Of a DNA stretch of 64,000 bases, positions 26,407 to 35,648 are shown piece by piece. Both the position numbers and the translations under genes were made by a program. This DNA comes from Corallococcus interemptor. GTDB lineage: Bacteria > Myxococcota > Myxococcia > Myxococcales > Myxococcaceae. The stretch spans positions 62,001 through 126,000 of the forward strand of contig NZ_RAWM01000002.1 of the NCBI RefSeq assembly GCF_003668875.1, written 5' to 3'. Under the pieces are notes generated by a model. The model did not search any database. It was not told the origin of the DNA and worked only from the letters and a program-made list of their open reading frames with translations. The first letter of the stretch is position 1. The number at the start of each line of letters is the position of its first letter.

Positions 26407-28392
26407 CTACGGGCACGGCTTGATGGGCTTCGGGCACTCCATCCCGGGCCCGGGGTAGCAGCACAGGTCGTCCTGATCTCGCGGCAGGACGTTCCAGCGC
26501 GGACGCGCCGGACCCACGTGCTTCAGGTGGCCCACGACGTCGAAGGTGGCCGCCCGCAGCTGCTTGCACTGGAGCGCCTTCGCGGCGTCGGGGTCGGTCT
26601 CGCTGCAGTCCGGATTGAGGTCCGGCACCGCGTCCTTGATCTGCAGGCTGATGCGCGAGCGCGTATCCGGCGCGACCTTGCAGGCCGCGTTGGCCGTGGC
26701 GGCGGCGTCGCGCACCAGCGCGACCGTCACCTCGGAGTCCTTCAGGGTGTACTCGTAGCGGCTGTTCGCCGGGATGAGCGTGCCCGTCTGGTCCGCCGTG
26801 ACGTTGTCGCCGCCGAAGCGCGCGCGCACCGGCTGATCACAGATGATGTTCAGCCGGTAGCCCGGGGGCAGCGTCTTGGAGGGCTTCACGGAGGTGGTGC
26901 CCACGTTGACGCTCATGATGCGGTTGGGGACGGACTCGTCCATGCCCAGGGAGGCCGGACCGGTGGCGTTCATCTCCACCACGAACTGACCGAAGCTCGT
27001 GTACGTCGTCTTCTCCGCGCAGATGGTGCCGGCGTACTCGCCAATGCCCAGCGTGCAGTCGATGACGCACTGGCGCTCCGGGAGGTCCGGATCATCCGGC
27101 GGCTCCTCGAAGCAGTTCTGCCAGCTGCGCGTCGCGCTGGGGCCCACCGGGCAGAACATGGGCATGTCGTTGTTGCCGTTGGCGTCGCAGTTGCGGAACA
27201 CCTTGGGGAACTTCACCCGGCGCAGCTTCACCAGCGACGACTCCAGGCTCTCCATCTTGTAGTTCTTGTAGCTGTAGCCGCACAGGATGTCGTCCAGGTA
27301 CGGCGAGGAGCTGTAGCCGCACAGCCGGCCGTTCACCTCCACCGGCGGCACCTCCTTCAGGTACTTGTTCCACTGCTCCTGCGGCAGCAGGCGCACGTTC
27401 TCGCGCAGCGTCCACGCGGGGAAGCTCATCTGCGTGGTGTTGGTGAACTCGGCCACCGTGCCGGACAGCGTCCAGAGCAGGTCGCCGGAGTCCAGGCCTT
27501 CCGGGAACGAGTAGTTGTAGATGTAGATGCTGTTGAAGCGGCCCGGGTTGAACCCGTCCGGCTCCGCGGTCTGCACGTTCGCGCCGGCGACGCTCTTCTC
27601 CGGCACGCGGCAGGCCGTCATGTCCGTGACGTAGAAGCCGCTGGAGTCCGTGCCCGTCACCAGCAGCATCATCTGCTTGCCGTTGTTGGGGTCCGCCGGG
27701 TCGGCGCAGTTCTGCACCAGGGGCTCGCCGGCCTCCGGGTTGCGGCCAATGCGCATGAACTGCTTGATGAAGACGCTCGTCTCCGAGCCGCCCTCCGGCA
27801 GGTTGATGGTGGACAGCGAGGGCTCCTCGAAGCGGATGCCGTGGGACAGGCCCGTCGCGTAGGTGCGCTTGGACGGCTCCACCGGCAGCTGGGACAGGTC
27901 ACCCACGACGCCGCCGTCCGCGTAGTCCAGCTCCAGGTCCTGGTCCTGCACCCAGACGTGCGTCTCGCCGTACAGGTGGGCCACGCGCACGCTGCCCGTG
28001 CCCTTGCCGTTGGTCAGCTGCGCCCAGCGGGTGCCGTAGTCACCGGTGAGGTCACCCGGGATGACCCGGAAGGACACCGGCCCGTTGAAGGACGTCATCT
28101 CCCCACCGGTGCCGTCAATCGCGGTGATGGCCAGGGCGATGTCCACGTCCGTGCGGGGCAGGGTGTAGGGGCACTCCGCCGTGCCGCGCAGTTCCAGCGG
28201 CACGCGCGTCTGGTCGTTGCCGTACTTCGCGACGCACGCGTTCACCACCGGCAGCAGCGTCCCGGGGGAGTCACCGGTGGTGATGCCGGTGACCTCCACG
28301 CGGAACGAGGAGAGCCCGGTGGGGGCCTCGGACTCCTTCGTGTAACAGCCGGCCGCCAGGGCCAGCGTGGACAGCAGGAAGAGCCGCTTCAT
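26407..28392 (-). CDS. Large hypothetical lipoprotein
   Basis: 661 residues. Type II signal peptide with lipobox LALAAGC, so the mature protein starts at the acylated Cys. The body is mainly beta-strand with Ig-like stretches in the first third and several Cys pairs in the second half (RNCDANGNNDMPMFC, RQCVIDCTLG), plus a Cys-rich end (DDLCCYPGPGMECPKP). No catalytic motif recognised. Start ATG shares one base with the stop of the upstream 5'-nucleotidase gene (TGATG), so the two are translationally coupled; a GTG one codon earlier is the alternative. Confidence 0.85.
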   Translation of the reverse strand: MKRLFLLSTLALAAGCYTKESEAPTGLSSFRVEVTGITTGDSPGTLLPVVNACVAKYGNDQTRVPLELRGTAECPYTLPRTDVDIALAITAIDGTGGEMTSFNGPVSFRVIPGDLTGDYGTRWAQLTNGKGTGSVRVAHLYGETHVWVQDQDLELDYADGGVVGDLSQLPVEPSKRTYATGLSHGIRFEEPSLSTINLPEGGSETSVFIKQFMRIGRNPEAGEPLVQNCADPADPNNGKQMMLLVTGTDSSGFYVTDMTACRVPEKSVAGANVQTAEPDGFNPGRFNSIYIYNYSFPEGLDSGDLLWTLSGTVAEFTNTTQMSFPAWTLRENVRLLPQEQWNKYLKEVPPVEVNGRLCGYSSSPYLDDILCGYSYKNYKMESLESSLVKLRRVKFPKVFRNCDANGNNDMPMFCPVGPSATRSWQNCFEEPPDDPDLPERQCVIDCTLGIGEYAGTICAEKTTYTSFGQFVVEMNATGPASLGMDESVPNRIMSVNVGTTSVKPSKTLPPGYRLNIICDQPVRARFGGDNVTADQTGTLIPANSRYEYTLKDSEVTVALVRDAAATANAACKVAPDTRSRISLQIKDAVPDLNPDCSETDPDAAKALQCKQLRAATFDVVGHLKHVGPARPRWNVLPRDQDDLCCYPGPGMECPKPIKPCP

Positions 28393-30788
28393 CACTTCAC
28401 CCTCCGCCCGATGCGGCCATCCTCGATGGCGCTCGCGATGGGCATGGCTGTGGGCTTCTCACAGAACGACCGCAGCTGGCTCGTCATGTTGCCGCACGTG
28501 GGGTTGCCCCCCGTCAGCAGGTCCCGGCAGGTGCAGCGGCCGGTGTAGGGGCCCTGCGGCAGCGCGCACTCCGCCACCGCCGCCTCCTTCGTCATGTCCG
28601 CCAGGCCGCACGCGGCCATGGCCTTCGCCTGCTCGGTGGCGTCCGCGGGCACCTTGAGCAGCTCGCGGCAGGAGCAGCTGCCCACCTGCTTGTCGAGCGC
28701 GTCCTCGAAGGTCTTGGACACCTTGCAGGAGTTGAGCGTCTTCTCGTCCACCGTCCACTGGCCGTTGACCAGCGAACCGCAGCGCGTGCCGTTGCTGGAC
28801 GTCGGCCGGCCGTTGAGCAGGTCGTCGCAGTTGCAGAAGCCCTGCATGTAGCCGATGAGCGAGTCGCGCAGGCTGATGCCCGTCTCGATGCGCGTGGTGT
28901 TGCGCTTGAGCACCGTGAAGCCGGAGCCGCCCTTGGCGATGTAGTCGTTCACCGCGACCTTGTAGGTGCCGTTGGTGTCCAGCGGCTTGCCGTTGATCTC
29001 GATGTTGATGCCCGGGTGCGCCCAGCAGCGCGAACCGCTGGTGTCCTCCAGGCAGGTCCAGGGCGCGTGGCCCTCGCGGTTGTCCTGGGGGCAGTCCTTC
29101 TGCACCGTGGCCGGCGTGCACTGGATGCGCAGGTCATTGAGCTGCACCTGGGCGCAGTCCATGGTGAAGCGCGCGCCGGAGATCTGCGCCTGGCTCACGC
29201 ACCCGCGCTCCGCGGAGCGCTCGGTGACGAAGTCGAACATCTCCTGCATCTCCACGCCGGACAGGTACATGATGTTGATGGTGTTCTCGAACGGGAACAC
29301 GTTGAACATCGCCTCCTGCGTGACGACGCCCGCGTACAGGTTGTCGCGGATGCCCAGGCTGTTGGTGAGCGCCATCTCCGCCTCCACGCGGTTGCGCTTG
29401 CGCATGGAGTCCGCGGCGATGTTGCCCAGCGGGCTGTCACCACCGTTGGAGTTGTTGCGCCGCTGCACGTCGAGCGGGGCGTAGGAGAAGATGGACGTCA
29501 GCTGCAGCTTCACGTCCATGCCCAAGAGGTACGGGATGAGCAGGTCCGTCGTCTGCGCGTCCTCCTGACGGCCGCACTCGGCCATGGCCTCGCGCACGCC
29601 CGGCGCGTTGATGAACTCCCCCGGGTCCCAGAAGATGTCGTCGTCGAAGCGGTACTTGCGCATCGCCTCGTTGCACCAGAGGCCGTCCACCGGGAACGCG
29701 TGGTAGTCCTGGCTGACGACCTCGGCGCCCTCGGCCTCGCCCAGCTGGTTGGGCATCTTCACGACCAGCTCCAGGCGGCCCACGTACTTGGCGAACGCGC
29801 CCGAGTGCGACAGCACGACCTTGCGGCCGGCGGGGTCCGTGACGAGCTGCGGCGGGTTGAGCACCACGTGCAGGTGGCCGCCCAGGATCACGTCCATGCC
29901 GCTGACGCCCGCGATGTGCACGCGCACCACCGACTTGTCGTTGCCTTCCGGCCCGAACCACTCCAGCACCTTCCACGCGTCGTGCGCGCGGTTGATGAAG
30001 GGCTTCGCGCGGCCGTACTCGTAATAGGCCTCATAACCCTGGATGAGATCCTGGTCCTCGGTGAGGCCCAGGTGGCTGACGATGACAATCAGGTCCGTCA
30101 CCGGACGCAGCAGCTCCACGTAGGAGCGCGCGGCCTCGTTCTGCTCCAGCGGCGTCACCTGCAGGCTGTTGCCGCCCTCCACGATGGAGTTGAGCGAGGA
30201 GATGTTCGCCATGCCGATGATGCCCACGCGCAGCCCCTTCACCGTGCGGATGGTGTAGGGGGTGGTCACCATGGCGGCGCCGTTGGTGCCCGTGGTCTTC
30301 GGGTCGTCCCAGTAGTAGTTCGCCGCCAGGAGCGGGAAGTTGGCGAAGTCGCGCGCCTTCTTGACGAAGTTGAGCGCGCCCGCGTCGAACTCGTGGTTGC
30401 CCACCACGGCGGCGTCCAGACGGGACTCGGACAGGAAGCGGAACTCCGCCTCGCCCGTGTTCACGTTGAAGATGGGCGCGCCCTGGAAGCAGTCACCGGA
30501 GTCCAGGTGCAGGACGCGGTCACCCTTGGCGCGCTCGCGCTTGAGGATGGAGGCGATGCGCGTGGCACCACCAAAGGGACCGGCCTCCGGGATGAGCTCC
30601 AGGTCCTGGTCGGTCTTGAGCGGCGTGAAGTCGTACGGGACGAGCCGCGAGTGGATGTCAGAGGTATGGAGGAGGGTAAGCCGCACCTCCTGACCCTCGA
30701 GGTGGTAATCCTGGCCTTCCAGCACAGGCATGCACGAGGCGAGGGCCAGGGCGCAGGCGCAGAAGAGGCCGAGCAGTGCGCGACACAT
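28392..30788 (-). CDS. 5'-nucleotidase/2',3'-cyclic phosphodiesterase-type lipoprotein with Cys-repeat tail
   Basis: 798 residues; lipobox LALASC. The N-terminal metallophosphatase domain (to ~residue 380) has LLHTSDIHSRL, DSGDCFQGAP, VVGNHEFDAG, IVSHLG and LGGHLHV, the two-metal site of the UshA/NT5 family. The C-terminal substrate-binding domain (~400-650) ends with YKVAVNDYIAKGGSGF. After it come three four-Cys repeats, each opening CxC followed by an acidic pair and Leu-Leu, at residues 652, 705 and 752. It should release phosphate from extracellular nucleotides at the surface or in the periplasm. First gene of a three-gene operon. Confidence 0.93.
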   Translation of the reverse strand: MCRALLGLFCACALALASCMPVLEGQDYHLEGQEVRLTLLHTSDIHSRLVPYDFTPLKTDQDLELIPEAGPFGGATRIASILKRERAKGDRVLHLDSGDCFQGAPIFNVNTGEAEFRFLSESRLDAAVVGNHEFDAGALNFVKKARDFANFPLLAANYYWDDPKTTGTNGAAMVTTPYTIRTVKGLRVGIIGMANISSLNSIVEGGNSLQVTPLEQNEAARSYVELLRPVTDLIVIVSHLGLTEDQDLIQGYEAYYEYGRAKPFINRAHDAWKVLEWFGPEGNDKSVVRVHIAGVSGMDVILGGHLHVVLNPPQLVTDPAGRKVVLSHSGAFAKYVGRLELVVKMPNQLGEAEGAEVVSQDYHAFPVDGLWCNEAMRKYRFDDDIFWDPGEFINAPGVREAMAECGRQEDAQTTDLLIPYLLGMDVKLQLTSIFSYAPLDVQRRNNSNGGDSPLGNIAADSMRKRNRVEAEMALTNSLGIRDNLYAGVVTQEAMFNVFPFENTINIMYLSGVEMQEMFDFVTERSAERGCVSQAQISGARFTMDCAQVQLNDLRIQCTPATVQKDCPQDNREGHAPWTCLEDTSGSRCWAHPGINIEINGKPLDTNGTYKVAVNDYIAKGGSGFTVLKRNTTRIETGISLRDSLIGYMQGFCNCDDLLNGRPTSSNGTRCGSLVNGQWTVDEKTLNSCKVSKTFEDALDKQVGSCSCRELLKVPADATEQAKAMAACGLADMTKEAAVAECALPQGPYTGRCTCRDLLTGGNPTCGNMTSQLRSFCEKPTAMPIASAIEDGRIGRRVK
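28395..28835 (-). repeat. Three four-cysteine CxC-LL repeat units
   Basis: Protein-level repeats starting CNCDDLL (residue 652), CSCRELL (705) and CTCRDLL (752). In units 1 and 2 the fourth Cys falls at unit position 37; unit 3 is shorter, with Cys at 1, 3, 14 and 25. They lie after the nucleotidase domains. Confidence 0.7.
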
Positions 30789-30918
30789 TCGTGGCGGATC
30801 CGTGATTCTGAGGGAGTGACGACTTGAGGACGGCGCAACCTACGGGATCAAGGGTGCACGGGCAAGCAACGCCACCGTGGCACCTCCACCTACCAGGACA
30901 CCAGGAGAGCAGGCAGAC

Positions 30919-31599
30919 ATGCGTCCCAGCAGTTCCAATGTGACTGACATCGAGATCATCGAGGATTTCTCCGCCACGGCGCGTTGTGACGAAGGTTTCC
31001 TCCGAGTGCGTCGGCTGCGCTGCCGCAACCGGCGCGCGGATGGCTCGTCGTCTCCGGTGTACCGGGTGGATGTGGTGGACCGGCCCCGGTTGGACGCCGT
31101 GTCCGTGCTCATCTACCGCCGCGCGCCGGATGGAAACCTGGAAGTCCTGACCCGGATGAACCTGCGCCCCGCGGCGTACTTCCGCCGCGAGCAGACCGCG
31201 TCCATGACCGTTCCTGATGCGGTGAGTTATCTGCGCGTGGAGGAAATCGTCGCGGGCCTGCTGGAGCCGTCCGACAAGGGGGAGGAGGGGCTTCGCCGCC
31301 GCGCGGCGGAGGAGGTGAAGGAGGAGGCGGGCTTCACGGTGCGGCCGGAGGGCATCCAGCTGCTGGGCGGCGCCTTCTTCCTCGCGCCGGGCATCCTGTC
31401 GGAGAAGGTCTTCCCCGCGGCGGTGGACGTCACCGGCGTGACGCAGGGCGAGGTGGAGGGAGACGGCTCTCCTCTGGAGGAGGGCATCCACCTTCAGTGG
31501 CGGCCGCTGCAGGCGGTGCTGGAGGCGTGCCGCCGCGGTGACATCGCGGACGCGAAGACGGAGGTGTCCCTCACGCGGCTGCTCGCGCGGCTGGGCTGA
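30919..31599 (+). CDS. Nudix hydrolase
   Basis: 226 residues. A Nudix fold with the catalytic box starting GLLEPSDKGEEGL and ending EEVKEEAGF: Gly, the Glu-rich helix and the final E-A-G-F are present, but the usual Arg of the RE pair is Glu. The pairs of glutamates that bind metal remain. The sequence before the box (VSVLIYRR..., then a long insertion with YLRVEEIVAGLLE) resembles ADP-ribose pyrophosphatases, but substrate assignment is uncertain. ATG at 30919 follows AGGAG by 11 bases; a GTG at 30877 is an alternative. Divergent from the 5'-nucleotidase operon. Confidence 0.85.
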   Translation: MRPSSSNVTDIEIIEDFSATARCDEGFLRVRRLRCRNRRADGSSSPVYRVDVVDRPRLDAVSVLIYRRAPDGNLEVLTRMNLRPAAYFRREQTASMTVPDAVSYLRVEEIVAGLLEPSDKGEEGLRRRAAEEVKEEAGFTVRPEGIQLLGGAFFLAPGILSEKVFPAAVDVTGVTQGEVEGDGSPLEEGIHLQWRPLQAVLEACRRGDIADAKTEVSLTRLLARLG

Positions 31600-31683
31600 A
31601 CGCCGCTTGCTGTTTCCGGGGGGAGGATGGACGGGGTAGGGTGCTGCCCCGTTCCGCTTCCTCCTCCAGGCGAGGTTCGTCGC

Positions 31684-33150
31684 ATGTCGTTGCCCCCGTG
31701 GCTGGCCCAGCTGCTCCCCATCCTCATCCTGCTCGGGGCCATTGGCCTGGTGCTCTCACGGTTGCCGAAGGTGGAGCTGGGGCACACGGATGCGTTCCGC
31801 CGCCGCCGCTTCTTCAACTGGTTCCCGCTGGGCCTGACGTACGCGTTCCTCTATATGGGGCGCTACAACGTCAACGTGGCCACCAGCGCCATGGGCGCGC
31901 AGACGTCCAACGCGGACTTCGCCACCATCTTCTTCTGGGGGACGCTCACGTACGGCGTGGCCTTCCTCCTCAATGGCCCGCTGACGGACAAGCTGGGTGG
32001 CCGCTTCACCATCCTGCTGTCCGCGGGCGGCAGCGCGGTGGCGAACATCGCCATGGGCGGCCTGGTGTACGCGGTGCTGAAGAACGGCTGGGCCCCGCCG
32101 GGCGGCGTGGTGGCGTGGCTCGCGTTCCTCTACAGCGTGAACATGTACTTCCAGAGCTTCGGCGCGGTCTCCATCGTGAAGGTGAACGCGTCGTGGTTCC
32201 ACGTGCGCGAGCGCGGCCAGCTGGGCGGCGTGTTCGGCATCCTCATCTCGCTGGGCCTGTACTTCGCGTTCGACTGGTGCCGCTTCATCGCGGACGCGGC
32301 GCCGGTGTGGTGGGTGTTCTTCGTGCCCGCCGCGCTGCTCGCGGGCTTCCTGGTGCTGGACTTCTTCGTCATCCGCGACACGCCGTCCCAGACGGGCCAC
32401 CCGGACTTCGACACGGCGGACGCGTCCAGCGGTGAGACGGGCCCGGCGCTCAGCGTGCCGCAGCTGTTCGGCAAGCTGCTCAGCAACCGCGTCATCCTCA
32501 TCATCCTGGGCGTGGAGTTCTGCAGCGGCTTCCTGCGCAACGCCGTCATGCAGTGGTACCCCAAGTACGCCAAGGCGGTGGGCGAGTCCGGCGGCTTCGT
32601 GGCCTCCAACTGGGGCATGCTGTCGTGCGTCGCGGGCATCCTGGGCGGCATGTTCGCGGGCGTCATCAGCGACCGCATCTTCGACTCGCGCCGGGGCCCC
32701 GTGTCCGCGGTGCTCTACGCGGGCCTGCTCCTGGGCGCTGTCGGCGCGGTGTTCCTGCTGGGGACGCAGGGGGCCGGCTGGTCCGTGGTGTTCATGTCCC
32801 TGTGCGTCATCGGCGTGCACGGCATGCTGTCCGGCACGGCCACCATGGACTTCGGCGGCAAGAAGAACGCGGGCATCGTCGTAGGCATCATCGACGGCGC
32901 GGTGTACGCGGGCACGGCCATCCACGCGCTCGTCTATGGCGCCATCCTGCCCACGGGCGCCGCCATGAAGGACCCCGCCAACTGGAAGCCGTGGCCCCTG
33001 GCCATGCTGCCCCTGGCCGTCGTGGGCCTGCTGCTGGCGACGCGGGTGTGGAACGCGAAGCCCCAGCCCAAGGCGGCGCCCCTGCCGGTGGGCGACGTCA
33101 TCCCGGGCGCCGTGCCGGGCGCGTCGTCTCGTACGGGCACCAACGGTTGA
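31684..33150 (+). CDS. MFS transporter of the organophosphate:phosphate antiporter (GlpT-like) type
   Basis: 488 residues with about twelve membrane segments. The first half includes FLYMGRYNVNVA and FGAVSIVKVNASWFHVRERG, resembling the OPA family (GlpT, UhpT), which exchange phosphate esters for phosphate across the inner membrane. Long hydrophilic N-terminus with RRRRFFNWFP. Substrate is not decidable; glycerol-3-phosphate or a sugar phosphate is plausible. A hairpin after the stop (33165-33190) may terminate it. Confidence 0.82.
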   Translation: MSLPPWLAQLLPILILLGAIGLVLSRLPKVELGHTDAFRRRRFFNWFPLGLTYAFLYMGRYNVNVATSAMGAQTSNADFATIFFWGTLTYGVAFLLNGPLTDKLGGRFTILLSAGGSAVANIAMGGLVYAVLKNGWAPPGGVVAWLAFLYSVNMYFQSFGAVSIVKVNASWFHVRERGQLGGVFGILISLGLYFAFDWCRFIADAAPVWWVFFVPAALLAGFLVLDFFVIRDTPSQTGHPDFDTADASSGETGPALSVPQLFGKLLSNRVILIILGVEFCSGFLRNAVMQWYPKYAKAVGESGGFVASNWGMLSCVAGILGGMFAGVISDRIFDSRRGPVSAVLYAGLLLGAVGAVFLLGTQGAGWSVVFMSLCVIGVHGMLSGTATMDFGGKKNAGIVVGIIDGAVYAGTAIHALVYGAILPTGAAMKDPANWKPWPLAMLPLAVVGLLLATRVWNAKPQPKAAPLPVGDVIPGAVPGASSRTGTNG

Positions 33151-33164
33151 GGCCCCGGCGGAGT

Positions 33165-33190
33165 GCGTCCGGGTGTGCCGCCCCGGACGC
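33165..33190 (+). terminator. Possible hairpin terminator after the MFS gene
   Basis: GCGTCCGG (33165-33172) and CCGGACGC (33183-33190) form an 8-bp stem with a 10-base loop, 14 bases after the stop. The sequence that follows is pyrimidine-rich but has only short T runs. Confidence 0.4.
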
Positions 33191-33238
33191 TTCGCCCTCC
33201 TTCGGTGGGGGTGGCTCCCGTGTGACAGGCCTGTGACG

Positions 33239-33244
33239 TAGACT
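33239..33244 (+). promoter_or_regulatory. Putative -10 box (TAGACT) with nearby palindrome
   Basis: TAGACT ends 7 bases before the GTG at 33252. The perfect 10-bp palindrome ACAGGCCTGT (33225-33234) ends 4 bases upstream of the box, where a repressor would block polymerase. TGTGAC occurs twice (33221 and 33232). Confidence 0.4.
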
Positions 33245-33251
33245 GGAGTTT

Positions 33252-34835
33252 GTGTCCCAGGCCCCCGAAGCGCTCCACAGCCGGTTCGACGTCCACGACC
33301 GCAAGCAGTTCGAGATCAAGCTCGAGTACCAGCCCACGGGCGCGGACGAGACGCGCTACCTGGTGGAGGCCTACCTCTTCCTGCCGTCGAGCCTGAACAT
33401 CGACGCGGAGACGTACCCGCGCGCGGACTTCTACGCGGACATCCACAACTACGTGCGCTTCAAGACGCCGGTGATGGGGCTCGGGGAGATCCTGTCCTCG
33501 GAGGGCTCGCCGCTGGTGAAGCTGGAGGCGTGGCAGCGCACGGGGCTGGCGCCGGAGTCGGACGTCGTCTACCAGGCGAAGCTCCTGTCGTGCGTGCTGC
33601 GCGGCGCGCTGCGCCGGTTCGCCACCACGGTGGAGACGCGCTGTGACGCCAGGACGGGCGAAGCGGCGCGCGTGGACCTGGAGTCGGTGGTGCGTCAGGC
33701 GGGGGCGTCCGTCCCCGTGGTGCTGGAGCGCTTCCGCGCGTGGCTGCGCGCGACGGGTGAGGCGAAGCTCCAGGAGAAGACGCGCGCGTCGCTGCGGCTG
33801 GTGGACGAGTACGTCAGCCTGCTGGTGGAGCAGTTCTTCCGCCGCGCGGTGGCGGACATGGACGCGCTGCCGCGCACGGGGCCGTGGCTGCCCTTGCGCA
33901 AGGGGCTGATGGAGGCGGTGCTGCGCGAGGAGTCCTACCGCAAGGAGCACCGGCTGCGCTCCGTGTTGAGCCCCACGGGGGACAACGAGGAGTACATGCA
34001 GCGGCTGGGCTTCCTGAAGAAGTTCTGCATGAACGTGCTCTTCCTGTCCTCGCGCCGCCGTCAGCGGCGGCAGGGCTGGGAGGAGGTGCTGTTCGCCATC
34101 GCGGCGGGCGTGGCCATGGCCTTCGCCACGTCGGTGGCGCTCTGGGCGCAGGTCCGCTACACGCAGGTGAGCCTCAACTTCTTCCTGGTGGCCGTGGTCG
34201 GCTACATGATGAAGGACCGCATCAAGGAAGGGCTGCGGCGCATGTTCAGCCGCGTGGCCGCCACGCACCTGTACGACCGCACCACGGACCTGGTGGACCC
34301 CGTCACGGCGCGCGCCATTGGCACCTGTGAAGAGCGCGTGGACTACGGTGCGGCGGTGAAGGTGCCCAAGGCGGTGTCGTCGCTGCGGCTGCAGGACGAC
34401 TTCCTCACCGTGTCCCAGGGCGAGTTGTCCGAAGCGGTCATCCGCTACCAGAAGCGCATCGTGCTGGACGCGCGCCTGTTGCCCCGCTCCGAGCGCGGCC
34501 TCACCGGCGTGACGGACATCCTCCGGCTGCACGTGGGCCGCTTCCTGCGCGACATGGACGAGCCGGAGTTCGCGCTGGAGTACGTGGACCTGGAGGACTT
34601 CTCCGTGGGCCACATCCGGGGCGCGAAGCGCTACCCGGTGGACCTGGTGTTCCGCTTCACGGTGATGGAAGACGGCGTGCGTCACGAATCCGCGCAGCTG
34701 GTCAGGCTGGTATTGGACCGCAACGGCATCCAGCGCATGCAGAACTTCGCCCGGCCTCCGGAGGTCCTGGGAGAGGCGAAGGAGCCCGTGGGGTCGGTGC
34801 CCATCCAGCCGGCCGCGTTGCGCCAGGGCGCGTGA
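33252..34835 (+). CDS. Hypothetical protein with two central membrane segments
   Basis: 527 residues, GTG start. Residues 1-275 are soluble and mixed alpha/beta with an arginine-rich helical part; two membrane segments lie at ~279-298 and ~306-320; ~325-527 is soluble and basic. This gives a hairpin membrane anchor with both large domains on the same, probably cytoplasmic, side. No signal peptide, no recognised catalytic motif, and I do not recognise the family. Codon use matches the neighbours. It is followed 45 bases later by a HAD phosphatase gene. Confidence 0.82.
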   Translation: MSQAPEALHSRFDVHDRKQFEIKLEYQPTGADETRYLVEAYLFLPSSLNIDAETYPRADFYADIHNYVRFKTPVMGLGEILSSEGSPLVKLEAWQRTGLAPESDVVYQAKLLSCVLRGALRRFATTVETRCDARTGEAARVDLESVVRQAGASVPVVLERFRAWLRATGEAKLQEKTRASLRLVDEYVSLLVEQFFRRAVADMDALPRTGPWLPLRKGLMEAVLREESYRKEHRLRSVLSPTGDNEEYMQRLGFLKKFCMNVLFLSSRRRQRRQGWEEVLFAIAAGVAMAFATSVALWAQVRYTQVSLNFFLVAVVGYMMKDRIKEGLRRMFSRVAATHLYDRTTDLVDPVTARAIGTCEERVDYGAAVKVPKAVSSLRLQDDFLTVSQGELSEAVIRYQKRIVLDARLLPRSERGLTGVTDILRLHVGRFLRDMDEPEFALEYVDLEDFSVGHIRGAKRYPVDLVFRFTVMEDGVRHESAQLVRLVLDRNGIQRMQNFARPPEVLGEAKEPVGSVPIQPAALRQGA

Positions 34836-34880
34836 TTTGATGCCCAGCCCCGCGCCGGGGGCATGTATCTTCCGGCGCAC

Positions 34881-35648
34881 ATGGCTTTTGAAGACCTCAA
34901 GCAACGCGTGCGGCCGGACTGGCGCGACGCACTCCGGGGCATCCTGGAGAAGGCCCGCTCGCTCGGCCCCCAGGCCGTCCTGGCGTTCGACCTGGACTCC
35001 ACCCTCTTCGACAACCGTCCCCGCCAGGCGCGCATCCTGCGCGAGTACGGCGACGCGCGGTCCCTGCGCCTGCTCTCCGCGTGCGAGCCGCGCCACTGGG
35101 ACACCGGCTGGGACATGCGCGCGGCCATGCGGGCGTGCGGCATGGAGGACGCGGAGGTGGAGCAGCGCTACGCGGACGCGCGCGCCTTCTGGCAGGAGCG
35201 CTTCTTCACCAGCGACTACTGCGTCTCCGACGAGGCGATTGACGGCGCCGCCGCCTTCACGCAGGCGGTGGCCGCGACGGGCGCGCAGGTCGTCTACCTG
35301 ACGGGCCGCCACGAGGCGATGCGCGAGGGCACCGTGTCGTGTCTCGCGCGCTGCGGGATGGTGACGCCCCCCGGCGTGGACGGGCGCGTGCACCTCATCA
35401 TGAAGCCCACGCTCGCGGAGAACGACGACGCCTTCAAGCGCGAGGCGCACGCGCGCCTGGGCCGCATGGGCACCGTGGTGGCCGCGTTCGACAATGAACC
35501 CACGCACGCCAATGACTACCGCCACCGCTTCCCGGAGGCGACGGTCATCCACCTGGCCACGGACCACTCGGGACGGGTCGTGGAATTGAAGGATGGCATC
35601 GTGTCGGTGCCGCATTTCTCCATGGAGGACGTGACGCAGCGCGCCTGA
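34881..35648 (+). CDS. HAD-superfamily hydrolase
   Basis: 255 residues. All HAD motifs are seen: motif I AFDLDSTLFDN (nucleophile Asp), motif II VYLTGRHE, motif III Lys in the helix after IMKPTLAEND, and motif IV FDNEP. A helical cap lies between motifs I and II. It should be a phosphatase; the small compact cap gives no clue to its substrate. ATG at 34881 follows a TATCTT box by 9 bases; an ATG at 34863 extends it by six residues. Followed by 134 bases before pdhA. Confidence 0.85.
   Translation: MAFEDLKQRVRPDWRDALRGILEKARSLGPQAVLAFDLDSTLFDNRPRQARILREYGDARSLRLLSACEPRHWDTGWDMRAAMRACGMEDAEVEQRYADARAFWQERFFTSDYCVSDEAIDGAAAFTQAVAATGAQVVYLTGRHEAMREGTVSCLARCGMVTPPGVDGRVHLIMKPTLAENDDAFKREAHARLGRMGTVVAAFDNEPTHANDYRHRFPEATVIHLATDHSGRVVELKDGIVSVPHFSMEDVTQRA

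Noticed and set aside
32934-35615. Long minus-strand open frame opposite the MFS, membrane and HAD genes
   Set aside because: Same reasoning: it mirrors recognised genes and encodes a His/Val/Arg-rich nonsense-like protein.
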